A stretch of DNA of 64,000 nt from Limnomonas spitsbergensis (taxonomy: Eukaryota > Chlorophyta > Chlorophyceae > Chlamydomonadales), in NCBI GenBank assembly GCA_037349105.1, contig JAYJMM010000100.1:496001-560000 (forward strand), given 5' to 3'. The notes below the pieces were generated by a model. The model was not told the origin of the DNA. It saw nothing but the letters and a program-made list of their open reading frames with translations, and searched no databases. A program made the position numbers and the translations under genes. Positions 49,001 to 57,800 of the stretch are shown here, one piece after another (the stretch's first letter is position 1; the number at the start of each line of letters is the position of its first letter).

Positions 49001-49642
49001 AAGGTAGTGGCTGGTTGGCTGGAAAAGGCGGCCCTGATGGCGAAGGACCCGCCCCGGGATGCCGTTCCACAGCTGGGGGGCCGAAACTGCCACATGCCCA
49101 ACGCTCTCACCACACCGCTGCAGGTGGGTGCATGCAACGAGGTGTTTGATTTCGGGGGATTTCTGCTACAATGTAGCTGCTATCCAGCCTTTGGCTACCA
49201 GGGTTTGGGGCTGCAAGCTCTGTTGCTTCGGCCATCAACCTAATGTCGGTCATGTCCTCAGGGTTTAGGGTTTGGTCCCCATTGGCCTAGTGGTGCCTGT
49301 CATATGTTTATTTACGTGGAATTTGATGTGGAATGTGGAATGCAGGTGGTGCTACACGTCGAGGCCGCTTTGATGGTGGATACCTTGGCAAGCAGGTCCG
49401 CTGTAGAGGTGTTCAAGTGGGGCGTGAGGCTGGCGCTGCGGGAGGGAGGTTGCTGCGCGAGCAGGGCAGCGTACGTGGGGGCATGCCTGGGCGCGCTGCT
49501 GGGAGCGGAAGCTGTGCCGCCGGAGTGGCTCGAACGGTATCTGCTGCGTTCAGTGACTCAAGATGGGGTGGATGAGCTACTCCGTTGCCGTGATGATGAG
49601 CCGGCGGGCGCTGGCTGGAGAAGATTTGAAGTGAAGTTGTAG
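37046..49642 (+). CDS. Crystallin-J1 / ADP-ribosylglycohydrolase-fold protein with coiled-coil N-terminus
   Basis: Exons: 37046-37310, 39665-40107, 41510-41547, 43108-43176, 43864-43966, 45124-45186, 45874-45938, 46599-46746, 48962-49123, 49346-49642. They sum to 551 codons with every phase matching. An in-frame ATG at 36674 would give 674 aa with an Arg/Gln-rich leader. Residues about 20-90 are acidic and Leu-rich (DLKDLVDLEEDLEDLARRV), coiled-coil-like. The C-terminal two-thirds follow the J1-crystallin order: AAGAVLGAAVADAAAMGVHW, PFYKYMTGRNSPYGEQ, TDDAQANC, TRVTQNSDAACAWG, GRNCHMPNALTTPLQ. The fold is that of ADP-ribosylglycohydrolases, but J1 proteins lack some catalytic residues, so the substrate is unknown. 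It is downstream of a short divergent promoter. Exons 41510-41547 and 45124-45186 are very small. Confidence 0.88.
37917..39540. repeat. 19-bp minisatellite GGGGCATGCACCGCATGGA, about 85 units
   Basis: Fills intron 1 of the J1-like gene. Because 19 is not a multiple of three, the array cycles through three frames every 57 bp, and both strands show frames of 400-600 codons; these are artefacts. Variants (CGCAAGGA, CGTAAGGA, deletion units ATGCATGGA) are shuffled in blocks, a sign of unequal exchange. Confidence 0.96.
40615..40745. repeat. 22-bp tandem repeat (TTTGGCTTTTTATGAATGGACC)
   Basis: About five to six units in intron 2 of the J1-like gene. Confidence 0.92.
40880..41400. repeat. Telomere-like repeat, about 64-bp unit
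   Basis: Units of CCCTAAACCCTAGACCCTAA, GGACTGTAGAAGCCCTTAAG and CACTGTAAAA type, four clear copies then decay, in intron 2 of the J1-like gene. Confidence 0.88.
41524..42176 (+). repeat. 25-bp tandem array of an exon end plus its 5' splice site, about 26 copies
   Basis: Each unit runs from GTGAG through TTCATGGATCC to GCCCCGCAG. The first copy is the genuine end of exon 41510-41547 (codons FMDPPR, then AG before GTGAG). Copies are almost identical; the only difference seen is C to T in three units (TCTGCCCCGCAG). Every unit presents a donor GTGAG and an acceptor-like CCGCAG, so splicing could in principle use many sites. With 25-bp units, only use of a donor three units further on would keep the frame. 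Confidence 0.96.
42400..43095. repeat. About 65-bp repeats with CTGACCTCCAAACACGCACC
   Basis: Eight or more units (CCTGACCTCCAAAACACACA, CTTCAAGTACCC, CACATCCCAACCCCATCCTC) sit upstream of exon 43108-43176. The block CTTCAAGTACCC resembles the exon start TTCTACAAGTACATG, and CCTTCAAACACGCACCTCCC directly precedes the real acceptor, so these are probably old copies of this 5' edge. Confidence 0.8.
44525..44640. repeat. Dispersed repeat family E
   Basis: Shared blocks GACCACCTTTG, GGTGGCCCAAGCAGCAGGG and GCTGCA occur here, at 3445-3560 and partly at 47205-47275. Confidence 0.55.
44940..45035 (+). repeat. Decayed copy of the J1-like exon 45124-45186
   Basis: CAGAGGTGGTTCCTTTGCAA, then TGCAGCCCAAGGAGTGATGC and CACTGGCAGGGA, mirrors the exon start after acceptor TACAG. 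Copies of the exon's other end (ACAGGGACGGGCAATGC) follow at about 45277-45300 and 45373-45395. Confidence 0.88.
46165..46240 (+). mobile_element. Dispersed element family A
   Basis: Core: TTTGCTCTGCCTGGCCCTTT, CGAAAAAGGCTGTGGATGG, TTGCATCAACTTTGTAACAA. Similar copies at 4820-4890, 11390-11462 and 19742-19812 on plus and 57850-57925 on minus. Some copies have GGTTCGCTCTG at the start, which is reminiscent of a pol III B box (inference). Confidence 0.7.
46395..46565 (+). repeat. Short repeats beside the J1-like exon 46599-46746
   Basis: About four units of GCCCTGACC plus TTATTTACCGAT-type sequence precede the exon; each carries a pyrimidine tract and CAG- or TG-like end. They look like copies of the intron 3' region. 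Confidence 0.6.
47890..48960 (+). repeat. Array of about 10 copies (94 bp) of the J1-like exon 48962-49123 5' edge
   Basis: The exon begins after acceptor CCTCTGCAG and contains GGCCTATGGGGCGAGGCG. The array repeats CTCTGTAGGGCGTAGGCC, TACGGGGCGAGGCGGTGGCG, GTGACTGTCTAGTAGTAGG and AAGCAGCCCGCCCAA. The copy at about 47915-47985 (ATGGCTGTGGGGTGAGGCAG, then TGGCTGGTTGGA) is closest to the exon, while the 48060-48900 copies share derived changes, so they spread after one copy had already decayed. Confidence 0.93.
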
Positions 49643-49768
49643 TTAAGGTTGACGTACCGGTAGAGAGTTGCTGCTGTGATATCAATGCAGCAGTGATTAT
49701 CTTCTTGTGCGACATGTCGCCTTTGACGGTCAGCTGGGGAGCCCCCTAGGGGTGGATTTGAAATATTG

Positions 49769-49774
49769 AATAAA
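49769..49774 (+). terminator. Possible polyadenylation signal AATAAA of the J1-like gene
   Basis: AATAAA lies 127 bp after the TAG at 49640. Many green algae use TGTAA instead, so this is only a candidate. Confidence 0.3.
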
Positions 49775-50869
49775 GTCTGGGCGGACCAACGGTTTCTGTT
49801 CCAGGCACCCGTGTGGTAGCGTAGGCGCATGGTACTTCTCGATGGGAGGGGGGTGAGTGCAAAAATCCTCAACTAACTTTTTGAAAGAATGCGCCCCCTA
49901 GGCTGCCAATTAAGTCACCGCTGTACCCCTGGGACCCAGAAACTTGTAACGTCATTGACATCTGGCTCCCAGCTAGAGCCCAACTTTTTAGCTTAAAAAC
50001 TTGTACAAAGGTGCATGAGGGGCCTGATCTTTGAGCTGATCAATACGCTTCTCATGATATCCATTGATTCAAGTACTTATCAAAATTCTAAACCATGCCA
50101 TAAATTAGTCATCATGGCATCCGGCCCGGAATACCGGTTACGCACCTTCCCTTCTTCTTACCTACCCATCCTCGCCATAGATAAGTGAGCAAGGCTAGAG
50201 CATAGTAATGCACAAACCTGACGGATTTGGGGGGCTAAAAGAGTGGAAATGCTCGATCGTAACCCTAAGGCCAATTATGGGTGTAAAGGAGCTAAGCTAG
50301 TGAAAGACCTTCAGTCGAAAAAGTTCTTTTCCTACGTCTGAGCTTGTAATTCCTCTTGTGAAGTTTGTAAAGTTTTTACAGTCCAACGGGGCATCACATT
50401 TGATGCATAGGACTTGTGCCCGTAAACCGGTACATACACTAAATACGCTAGGACAGCGAGCGATAACCAGAGACCCCCTGGGCAAGCAACCAACACACAG
50501 CCACCAAGCAGTAGTGTGGGAATGAACCCCATAGTGCAGAAGATAAGCCCCAGCCATAACACATGACGTGGGTACAAAAGAGTTCGGTTGGACGCCTCCT
50601 AGGAAAATCAATTGAGAAGGAAACAAGAAAGTTTAAGTGAAACTGTGTGACGCATAACTGAAGTGAGTAAAATGTTTGAAAATTGTGAAATGTGTGTATA
50701 AATCATTGAGATGAGTATGTGAAACTTCTGTAAGTGAGAGCCATTTCAATGTTAGATTAGTGATTTAGAAACGATGACACAAAATACATGGAGACCAGAG
50801 ATAGGAATTGTGCTAATCAAGGTGATCGTCATCCCATCAAGGACTTTTAAGTCAAGGCTCCCCCTTTAA

Positions 50870-51535
50870 GTGACAAATGAAAGCAAAAACTCATGCGGCG
50901 ACCTCCACCCCATCGACAAAGAGCCAAGCACGCGTGAAAAAGGCCCTTGACTTCATCTCCTTAGCAGACTGGAACTTGGGCCCAGAGCTCATGCCGTGCC
51001 GACAACTCTGCAGGGGGCATATCATCCCAGATGGTGACACCCTTGCCAACCAACTGAATCCTCCCATACACTATGCTCTCGGCCTCCCTACAAATGTCCA
51101 CGCGGAACTTGATCTTCCGCATTAACTTGTCGTTGGGATCCGGCTTGCCCATCCAAAAGGCGCTACTAACATTGATAGTGATACCCATGAGCTTGCACAC
51201 TGTCTCACACACCAGAGCCGCACAATCCTCCCCCAGACCACCCTCTGGCAGGCCGGATATCACGAAGCTGGAATCTCTGCTGTCCTGCATGGCTAGCGGC
51301 GAAATGCCGTTGGCACCCATGCTGGTGCCACCGCCGCACGACGTTGCAACCGCCGGGGCTGCAGCCTGCCGCTCTGTGTCACTGTTGTTGTTGTTGTAGA
51401 TGCTACTGCCGTTAGATCGCATACCATCAGTGTTGTTCCTGCTGTTGTTGCTGCCTATGTTGTGTTGCTGCTGACACCATCTTCTTCAAATCTGCCTTCA
51501 CATTGACATGCTCCTTCTGCATCGCAGCTGTCACG
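50870..51535 (-). mobile_element. Decayed LINE ORF1-like remnant
   Basis: A minus-strand frame (51422-50961) contains SSFVISGLPEGG, ALVCETVCKLMGI, RKIKFRVDICREAESIVY and GVTIWDDMPPAELSARHELW. That order (a GLPE-type motif, a phosphate-loop-like K-F-R strand, then D-P-E-R with a Trp) is what L1-type ORF1 or RNA-binding accessory proteins of non-LTR retrotransposons show. The frame stops after AQVPVC, but another frame continues with SAKEMKSRAFFTRAWLFVDG, implying a frameshift. A Gln-rich, helical segment (MQKEHVNVKADLKKMV) precedes it at about 51440-51520, separated by stops. No reverse transcriptase is visible. Attribution is by pattern only. Confidence 0.5.
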
Positions 51536-53344
51536 ACACCCCTGCCGTTCAGCACGCTCATGCTAGCCTTCCCGCTACATCATCACAAATGATCAGGAAA
51601 TATGGCTCAGCGACTTCCTTCACCCACGTAGACACCTTTTCTCGAACTCCACGAACTCTTTCTTTACTTCAAAGCATTTTGTTGCGTGCATCTGAAGCAT
51701 CAATTCTTACTTTCGAACCCACCCCACCCTTACCTCCGCTTTAGCTTTTGAGGCTCCTCGTTACCCTGGAGCACCCCTTTGGCCAGCGGCTATTGGGCTT
51801 TTCACGGCGCTCTAAACCTTCAGTTTGTTTTCGTTACACAGTTGGGGGAGTTTGTCCCCTCTGAGAACTTGCGAGTCGTCTGCGGTTCAGTGGTAGCAGA
51901 TTTATTTTGCTCCGAAACCGGACCCCCGACACTGGTTACACTTTCTGAGGGCAGGACCCTCTACCGAACTGTGAACTGCATGTGCAAGCTTGAGGAGTAG
52001 GATGACCGCAGTTTAAAGCGCCGAATTTCTGACGGACGTTTTCACCCAACTCTTTACAAACAGGCAATGTTGATACTGTTGTCTCAGACTGATTGTATCT
52101 CGGAGACTATCTATTGCCAATCTCAGCCCCCCAAATGATCTAGAAACGGGAGACTTGAAGCAATACACGAGTATCTTCCTCACCTTTTTCTGTTGGGGGG
52201 GGGGGTCTTATCCTGCTCCTTTGTGTTCCTCTCTTTCCCTTTCTGTCTTGCCTTGCGGTTCCTTTCCTCCCTTGAAAATACAGCCGGGCGCACGCGCAGC
52301 AGACTAGCAGAGTCTTTTTGATCCGGGCCCAGGGATGTACTGTCATGGTACGGACGGTTATAACGGTTATTGACACAAGCACCTCTAGGAATGAAATGTG
52401 ATGCACTGTTGGACTGTAAATAACATCGTCTAAAATTCACACACACTTCAATGATCTATATATGTTGACCTTGTTCCCCCCCTCGGCCCAAAACATTTCA
52501 ACAACAGATTTATCACTTAATCAAGCTACTCAATTTTTGAGGGTGGATAAGCCAATGACATTACACCTCTGGGCCATGTTGGGGGAAATGGTCCGGTGGC
52601 ACAACTTTTTGAAAAGGTTGAGGGATCGAACGCGCCACAGTCCACACGATCTTCTCTCTACCCCTGCCTAAATCGCTGGGTTCCATGATCCTGCCCCCTC
52701 ACATAAGAAGGTGGCATGGCTGCACCATGGTCCTCGCAGTGCATGGTTGCTAGAATTGAGTCCAGTCATGCCCTACCAGCACCACAGGGCCGAGCTAGCT
52801 GAGCCTTTAACAAGGCCCAGCGGGAATGCACCGTTGTAACCTCTGAGCCATGCTGAAAAAGCTCGGCCGCATAGGGCCCGCCTGTGTGGTTGGGAGGAGA
52901 AGAAACTTAAGGCGAGAGGAGAGAGCAAGGGAAGAGACGAAAAATGAGAAGGAACACAACCTCGCCCCCAAAAGAGAGGTCGTCTGAAGCTACTCCAGGC
53001 CGTCCAAATCCTTGGAGGGTGGAATGTAGGTTAACGTCATGCCCCCCTCCTTACCTCCCTTCCCTGAATGAGCGCCTCCAACTGGTGCGGTATACAGAAC
53101 AATATAACATGTACGGTACTGAGGTATTGGCACTGGTCACCCTTGACCAGTTGACCCTGCCTCACTCGTACTTCTCGAGCCTTGCTCCCCCTTCTGCCCC
53201 TGGGAGTCAGGTTTGATTCGGTACCCAGTGGTGCGTTTGCCCCTCTCAAGAAAAGGCTTGAGAGGGACTAGGTTTACTTCGGTGAGGGGTATTTTTTCCC
53301 TTGTTTTCTTCTCCTTCTTTCCCTCTTAACTTTCTTTTCTTCCA

Positions 53345-53495
53345 ACGAGACAGTTGGGCGCCCATGCGGCCGAGCCTTTTTGAGCGGGGCCCAGAGGTGT
53401 AATGTCATTGACCTGCTACCATTACTCTTTACTTAGGCGCCCACGCGGCCGAGCCTTATTTGCGCAGGGCCCAGAGGTGTAATGTCATTGACCCA
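53345..53495 (+). mobile_element. Dispersed element family D, two tandem copies
   Basis: Core: GGCGCCCACGCGGCCGAGCC, TTTTTGAGC, GGGCCCAGAGGTGTAATGTC, ATTGAC. Two copies here; others on plus at about 52285-52355, 54236-54296 and 54430-54492, and on minus at 12000-12062, 52550-52635, 52828-52885 and 53800-53852. Confidence 0.75.
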
Positions 53496-54899
53496 GTGGT
53501 GCGTTTGTTACTTCTATATGCAGTGTCTAAGATGGTGTGATTGAGCCTGGAGTCGCAGTCCGTCTTAGAGGCCTTGCTTGTCAAGCATAGAAATAGCCGA
53601 TAGGCTTTATTTGATGTGAATGCAAAATGTCAACACACTGGTACAGACCTGCATGCAAGCTTGCTTCATTGTTTCGGCTGCAGCCTTCGATGGACCTGTT
53701 GGAACGCCTTTTAAATCCCCGATTGCTCACGTCCATTAAAAGTGAGGCCTCACGCTTCAGATATTTTGTTCATGATGAGCCGTGATCCACGCTACAGTAT
53801 GTCAATGACGTCACACCCCAGGGCCCTGCTCTTAACGCTCGGCGCTCCAAGCCCCCTGCTCCAAGCTATGTGACATGACAGCAGGCCCATCTCCTTGAGT
53901 GGGCCCCTCTGCTCCACAGAGCAATATTAATTTCATTAAGGAGGGCGAGCCCCAAAATCCTCAAATTCAAACCGCCGTGCAACTGACTAGTGACTACAAG
54001 CCCAAGACAAACCCAACACAGTCAATGGCTTGCAGACATTCAATACAGCTGGCATAAAAAACACCACTGCCCCACTGCCCCCCACCCCCCTCCACCCGGC
54101 CTGTCTACCAGCAACCATTCAAAAGCTGTGGTGCAGGTACACTGACCCCCATAATGCAATAAATAAAGAAGCCCCACTGGCACACTGGAAATCCCGCCGG
54201 CCTGCACTGAGCTCGCATCACAACTCAAAGGCTCAACGCCCCCACCGTCGAGCCTTTTCGAGCAGCAGGGCCCAGAGGCGTAACGTCATCGACATACTGA
54301 CTCTATGCCCCTGGAGCCTGGATCCTTGAATGGGGGCGTTGTTCCCGTCTTCCGTGTCCTTCAATCATGCGTCCACTGGACGCCAAGCGGGCACGCGCGG
54401 CTTGCGCAGGCACACGCGCTGCCCCAACCAGACTGGAAGCTGACTCGTCCGAGCCCTTCGAGCAGGGCGACCAGAGGTGTAACGTCATTGACTCACGAGT
54501 CACCACCCCAGGGCATTCCTTTCAGCCTATTTCACCTCTTCAGATCCGGATATTCATGATGGCTCAAGATCTGAATCCATGTCTCTAGATCCGGATCCAC
54601 ATCTCAAGATCTGGATCCCAACGATGACTCAAGATCTGGATCCCAACGCAGCCTCCCTGCCTGGCTCCTGCTGCAGAAAGAAAGGACCAAGGTTTAGGGT
54701 CAAGAGCTTACTTTTGGGTTCAGGGTCAAAAGCAAACTCTCAACCCTAAACCCTAACACGCAGAAGCCCGTACATGCAAAGGCAAACCCTTCCATGAAAA
54801 AGCAAATCCTTACAGGCAAAGAAAAAGCGATCTCAAAGCGGTCCTAGTGCTCTTTCTGCCTCAACCCCTCTCCTGCCCCCTCTGCTCCCGCTGCTGCTC

Positions 54900-57800
54900 C
54901 TACTTCTGCTCCTCCCAAGACTGCTCAAGACCCAGCTCCACGTCCCCCACGGCGGCAGGCAGCGACAAAGTGCCCTGCTTCACCGGCACCTCCGCGCCGC
55001 CCTGCCGCCAGGCGGGCCCTTGGTCGGCCGCCCTCCCCATCAGCAGCCCGTCAGTCCTACCCAGCTTGACATCGTCACTGCCCTCCTCATCCTCCTTGAT
55101 ACGCTTACGCGCCACCGCAACGGCATCCGCGGCGTCAGCAGACTCCCCCGCTGCCTTTCGCTTCTCAGCGGCGCCATCGCCGCTCGGCAGCTGCAGAAGA
55201 TGTAACGCTGGCAGCGGCACACTGTCAGCTGCCGCCGTCGTTGTAGTTGCTGCTGCCGCCGTTTCTGGGTGCTGCTTCAGTGCTCCGAAACCCTCCCAGC
55301 CCATGTCCCTCCCAAGCAAAACCTGAAGCCTCTCGACGCTGGGTCGGTAGAATTCCGTTAGGTAGGCCGCCACGCTGGGGTGCATACTGCGGCCCTGGTA
55401 GTTACCCTGCGGTTGGCGGTTGGTTGGCAGTTGGGAGGTTCATAACGGGTTCAGCAGTTGGTATGACAGCACTATTTAGCAATCAAAACGAATGGGTTTG
55501 AATGGTGTATGGTGCTATATTGTGCAATAAGTTTTTTGTGTCCTAAAAAATGTACTCTTAGCTAACGTTTTGCTAACAAATGAATCGTCAGAATTATAAA
55601 ATTTTCTTCCAATTTATAATCTTGTACTTTTCTCAATGTTGTATCTGGACTCTGGAGCACTTTTAAACCATCCAGTGCCCCTTTGCACCCAGCCCCTTGC
55701 TCCCAGCGCCAAGTTCATCTCTCACAGGGCTGGGCGAACCACCCCTAGGACAGATGAATCCCCAAAAGAGAAAGAATGTACCTTCAAGGAGGGCGTCTGC
55801 GGTTGGTTTTCAAAAGGAGAAAAACGTACCTTTAAGGAGGGCGGCAGCGGTTGGTATGTATAAGAGAAAAACATACCTTCATGGAGGGTGGCAGCGGTTG
55901 GTATTTAAATAGCTCGTTGTCGGCGCCGACGAAGGCCAGCACCTGGCGCACGACGTCCTGGGTATCCCGCACGAGATCATCGAAATTGACGACCATGATG
56001 CTGAACAAAAAAACAGATGGGAGGGGAGAGGGGGGTCGGATATTTGGTTGTGAAAAGGGGCGCCTGTTGCACTGGGCAGGACGGCATAAATAAGGCTCAA
56101 AACCAGACGGTAACGGTAACGGCGCGGATGTGGCTTCGGCCCAGGCTGCGCTGTTTCCTCAACTCTCACGCCCCCTATGGGACGTAGCTTTATTTATTTG
56201 TTTCAAAACCAGAGGCTGGCGCATAGAGCTGGTAATGGGAAGCTGGGTTCAGTAATGTTTGGAAGCTCTCAATTGTCCTGCGACAAGTGTTGGGTGCAGG
56301 GCTTGGACAGCAAGCAGGCCTAGGCCTTCGAGGGCCTGTCTTCCTATCCTACTGGTAAAAGTTTATTAGTTTAAATAAGACATACTAGTACCTCGTACTC
56401 ATTTTTCATTTCTTGACAGCTCAAAAGGTGATTTCCGATCACTTTCAACATCTTTATCTAATAATAATCGATGCGCAACGGCCTGCTGGGGTGGTCGTGG
56501 CCGGAGGGGGGGCGAATATCGACGGGGGGGGTCCGCAGACGAATTGTTTACAGCTCATAAGGTGATTTCCAAATATGCTGAACATCTTCATTTTAATTGA
56601 TGACAGCTTCCAAGAGGATGCAGCAGGGAACTCACTTATCTCGCGGGAAGTGTTGGAGGTAGGGCTTGAGCAGCGTATCGTAGTCCCCGGACTGCAGGGG
56701 CAGCAGGACAGGTGGGTTCACGGGTTAAGGGGGTCACAGGTTCAGTGTTTAGGGAGTTATAGGTTCAATGGGAGGTGCAGGTTCAGGGTATAGGGGTTAC
56801 AAGTGAAAGGGTTGCGGGTTAAGGGTGCAGGGGTGACAGGTTCAGGGTTGATGGGGGTGCAGGTACAGGGAGAAGAGATTACGGGTCCAGACTTGAGGGT
56901 TGACAGGTTCAGGGTTAAGGATAACAGGCTAAGGGTTTGAGAGGTATATATCCAGGGTGCAGGCTGAGGGTTTAGGGGCACAGCAAACACAAACATAACT
57001 ACACCATGTCTACCGCCGTGGTCGTATAAGGTTTCATGGCAGCAGCTTTTATGAAATGCAAAAAAAACTGGCATCTTGATGTTTATTTTGGAAACAGCTT
57101 GCTTTCCTATTCCCCCTTGAAGTTTTTTGTGTTACAAAATGGGGGATCAAATCCATGCCTAACTCGTTTTGAAGCAGTTGCCTCCGGCAAACAGCATTGC
57201 ACACTTGAGGGGTGCTGCATGATACAAACAGTTTGTATCAAACAGCACCACTTAAAATCCCCAAAAACCCAATTCACACTTCACTGTCCTATTATTTACC
57301 TTCAAGTGGCTGTACAGGTTGAAATAAAAGGCTTCCGGCATGCCCAGAGGCAGGTCCTCAGTAGGAGCCAAGCCGCTCAGCTGCTGCCAAGCAGATACCG
57401 CCTCTGGGGTGGCCTGAAGGGAAGGGTGTGGGGGGGAGGGAAGCACTTCAGATTGAGGGATGCCGCTAAAACAAAATGGGTGGCCTGAACAGGGGGGAGG
57501 AGGAGAGGAGGGGGGGGGGGGGGCGGGGGAGAGGTTCAGGTGCTGCCAGGTGGAAACGGCATTTGGAACGGCCTGAACGGGGTGTGACAGAAAGAGGTTG
57601 AGAGGTTTGAGGTTGAAAGAGGCTGGGTGCCTAGGATTAAGTTTTGATGGGCACCGCAAAAGTTACAATGTTGGCCTGAATGGGGGATGGGGGCAAGAGG
57701 TTTAAGTGCTAAGGATTGTTAGGGTTAAGGGATACGGCAGAAATAAAAGGGTGACATTTTCAAAGGGGGGGGGGGCAACAAAGAGGTTTGGAAGCTGCCC

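Larger units (their letters stand above)
49643..54899. other. Interval between convergent genes, rich in dispersed repeats
   Basis: Between the stop codons of the J1-like gene (plus) and the sulfotransferase gene (minus). It holds an AATAAA at 49769-49774, 127 bp past the J1-like stop; a family C repeat at about 50455-50600; an ORF1-like retroelement remnant at about 50870-51535; and at least seven family D repeats from 52280 to 54492. A plus-strand 73-codon frame at 51779-52000 is unassigned. Nothing else coding is recognised. Confidence 0.6.
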
